Part shown: positions 63,434 through 64,000 of the stretch, piece after piece
Numbering within the stretch: position 1 is the stretch's first letter
How the letters are laid out: each line of letters starts with the position of its first letter
From: Amycolatopsis benzoatilytica AK 16/65
Lineage (GTDB): Bacteria > Actinomycetota > Actinomycetes > Mycobacteriales > Pseudonocardiaceae
Direction of reading: 5' to 3'
Assembly: GCF_000383915.1 (NCBI RefSeq)
Contig: NZ_KB912942.1
Location: forward strand, 3,269,195 to 3,333,194
DNA: 64,000 nucleotides
Made by a program: the position numbers and the translations under genes
Notes under the pieces: generated by a model
The model's input: the letters and a program-made list of their open reading frames with translations, nothing else
Database searches by the model: none
What the model was told of the DNA's origin: nothing

Positions 63434-64000
63434 CTAGTGGTGGTTGCAACGCCTGAGTTGTTGAGGGGTTGCCGTGGCGGGGGTCCGGGAGGTTGCAGCG
63501 TCGCGGGGTCGGGGGAGGTTGGCGGCGGAACGCCGCCGGTATTTTGATCTTGTGGCGGAAGGCGTGGGAACGGTCGAGGCGTGCCGGGTTGTCGGGGTCG
63601 ACCGGCGGACCGGGCACCGGTGGCGGCACGGGCGGCCGAGCCGGGCGGGGCGGACGGCCGTGCGGTCGCCGGCCCCGCCCTCGCGTCCGGCCCCCGTCGC
63701 CGATGCCCGCCCCGAGGCGCAGTCGCGGTTCCTGACGCAGCAGGAACGGCTGGCGATCGCCGACCTGCGCCGGGCAGGGGCCGGGGTCCGCGCGATCGCC
63801 CGGGAACTGGGCCGCGATCCCGCCACGATCAGCCGCGAACTGGCCCGCAACGCCCGTCCCGGCAGCCGCGGCTACCGGCCCTACGCCGCCCAGGCCCGCG
63901 CCGACGCGCGCCGCAAACGGCCCAAGACCGGCAAGATCGCGGCCTGTCCCGAGCTGCGCGACCTCGTGCAGGGCATGCTGCGCAAGAAGTTCAGCCCGGA
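63434..64000 (+). mobile_element. IS30-family insertion sequence, left part
   Basis: The element begins at about 63430-63440 with TTCTAGTGGTGGTTGCAACG, the probable terminal inverted repeat, followed by its transposase gene. The right end is outside the window, so the exact boundary and the target duplication cannot be confirmed. Confidence 0.65.
63474..64000 (+). CDS. IS30-family transposase, N-terminal part
   Basis: About 175 residues are visible before the window ends. The start is GTG 63474, 6 nt after GAGGGG. The frame reads 'RRYFDLVAEGVGTVEACRVV' and 'GVDRRTGHRWRHGRPSRAGR', an N-terminal helix-turn-helix, then 'AIADLRRAGAGVRAIARELG' and 'RDPATISRELARNARPGSRG', the second HTH of the family. 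'YRPYAAQARADARRKRPKTG' follows. The DDE catalytic domain should lie beyond the edge. No frameshift is seen, so the element may be active. Confidence 0.88.
   Translation, partial: MAGVREVAASRGRGRLAAERRRYFDLVAEGVGTVEACRVVGVDRRTGHRWRHGRPSRAGRTAVRSPAPPSRPAPVADARPEAQSRFLTQQERLAIADLRRAGAGVRAIARELGRDPATISRELARNARPGSRGYRPYAAQARADARRKRPKTGKIAACPELRDLVQGMLRKKFSP

Overview
The window is high-GC actinobacterial DNA. It has an F420-dependent glucose-6-phosphate dehydrogenase, an SsgA-family cell-division regulator, the GlgE alpha-glucan pathway, GTG/TTG starts, leaderless-looking promoters and many long antisense open frames. The mix fits a filamentous member of the Pseudonocardiaceae, most likely Amycolatopsis; that assignment is an inference from gene content.

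Layout. 1-1461: an EamA exporter cut by the window edge and its divergent LysR regulator. 1462-14000: an accessory region around a tRNA cluster (Val-CAC on the minus strand; Gly-GCC, Cys-GCA and Val-GAC on the plus strand) with the ssgA-like gene. It holds a decayed tyrosine recombinase beside the tRNA-Val 3' end, fragments of IS3-like and IS110-like transposases, five small secreted proteins (one only 49 aa) and two paralogous HTH-NB-ARC-TPR (STAND) regulators. The last secreted protein has an aerolysin-like composition. 14000-20600: housekeeping and fragments: fgd, a wrecked GH76 mannanase gene, YCII protein, O6-alkylguanine-DNA alkyltransferase, RraA-like protein. 20567-29767: a peptidase-like hydrolase, then a catabolic operon on the minus strand made of an NCS1 permease, a hydantoinase/oxoprolinase A, three DUF917 (S-Me-THD) paralogues and a PucR regulator. 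29882-43725: tandem fluoride channels, an enoyl-CoA hydratase with TetR, a CBM48 protein, an alginate lyase, an IlvD/FAH sugar-acid pair, YggT, an acyltransferase, an isochorismatase, a MarR/SDR divergent pair, an HtrA protease and a GH16 glucanase. 44005-63131: a dense alpha-glucan/trehalose region with glgE-treS-mak-glgB, a separate glgX, and malQ-glgX-treY-treZ. 63434-64000: the start of an IS30-family element.

How it fits together. The 44-63 kb block can interconvert trehalose and glycogen-like alpha-glucan: TreS and maltokinase feed GlgE, GlgB branches the product, GlgX and MalQ debranch and remodel it, and TreY/TreZ release trehalose. The 23-30 kb operon looks like import and ring-opening of a hydantoin- or pyrimidine-like compound. 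A family of about 50-59 bp palindromes recurs in intergenic gaps across the whole window; one copy appears to be split by the IS30 element.
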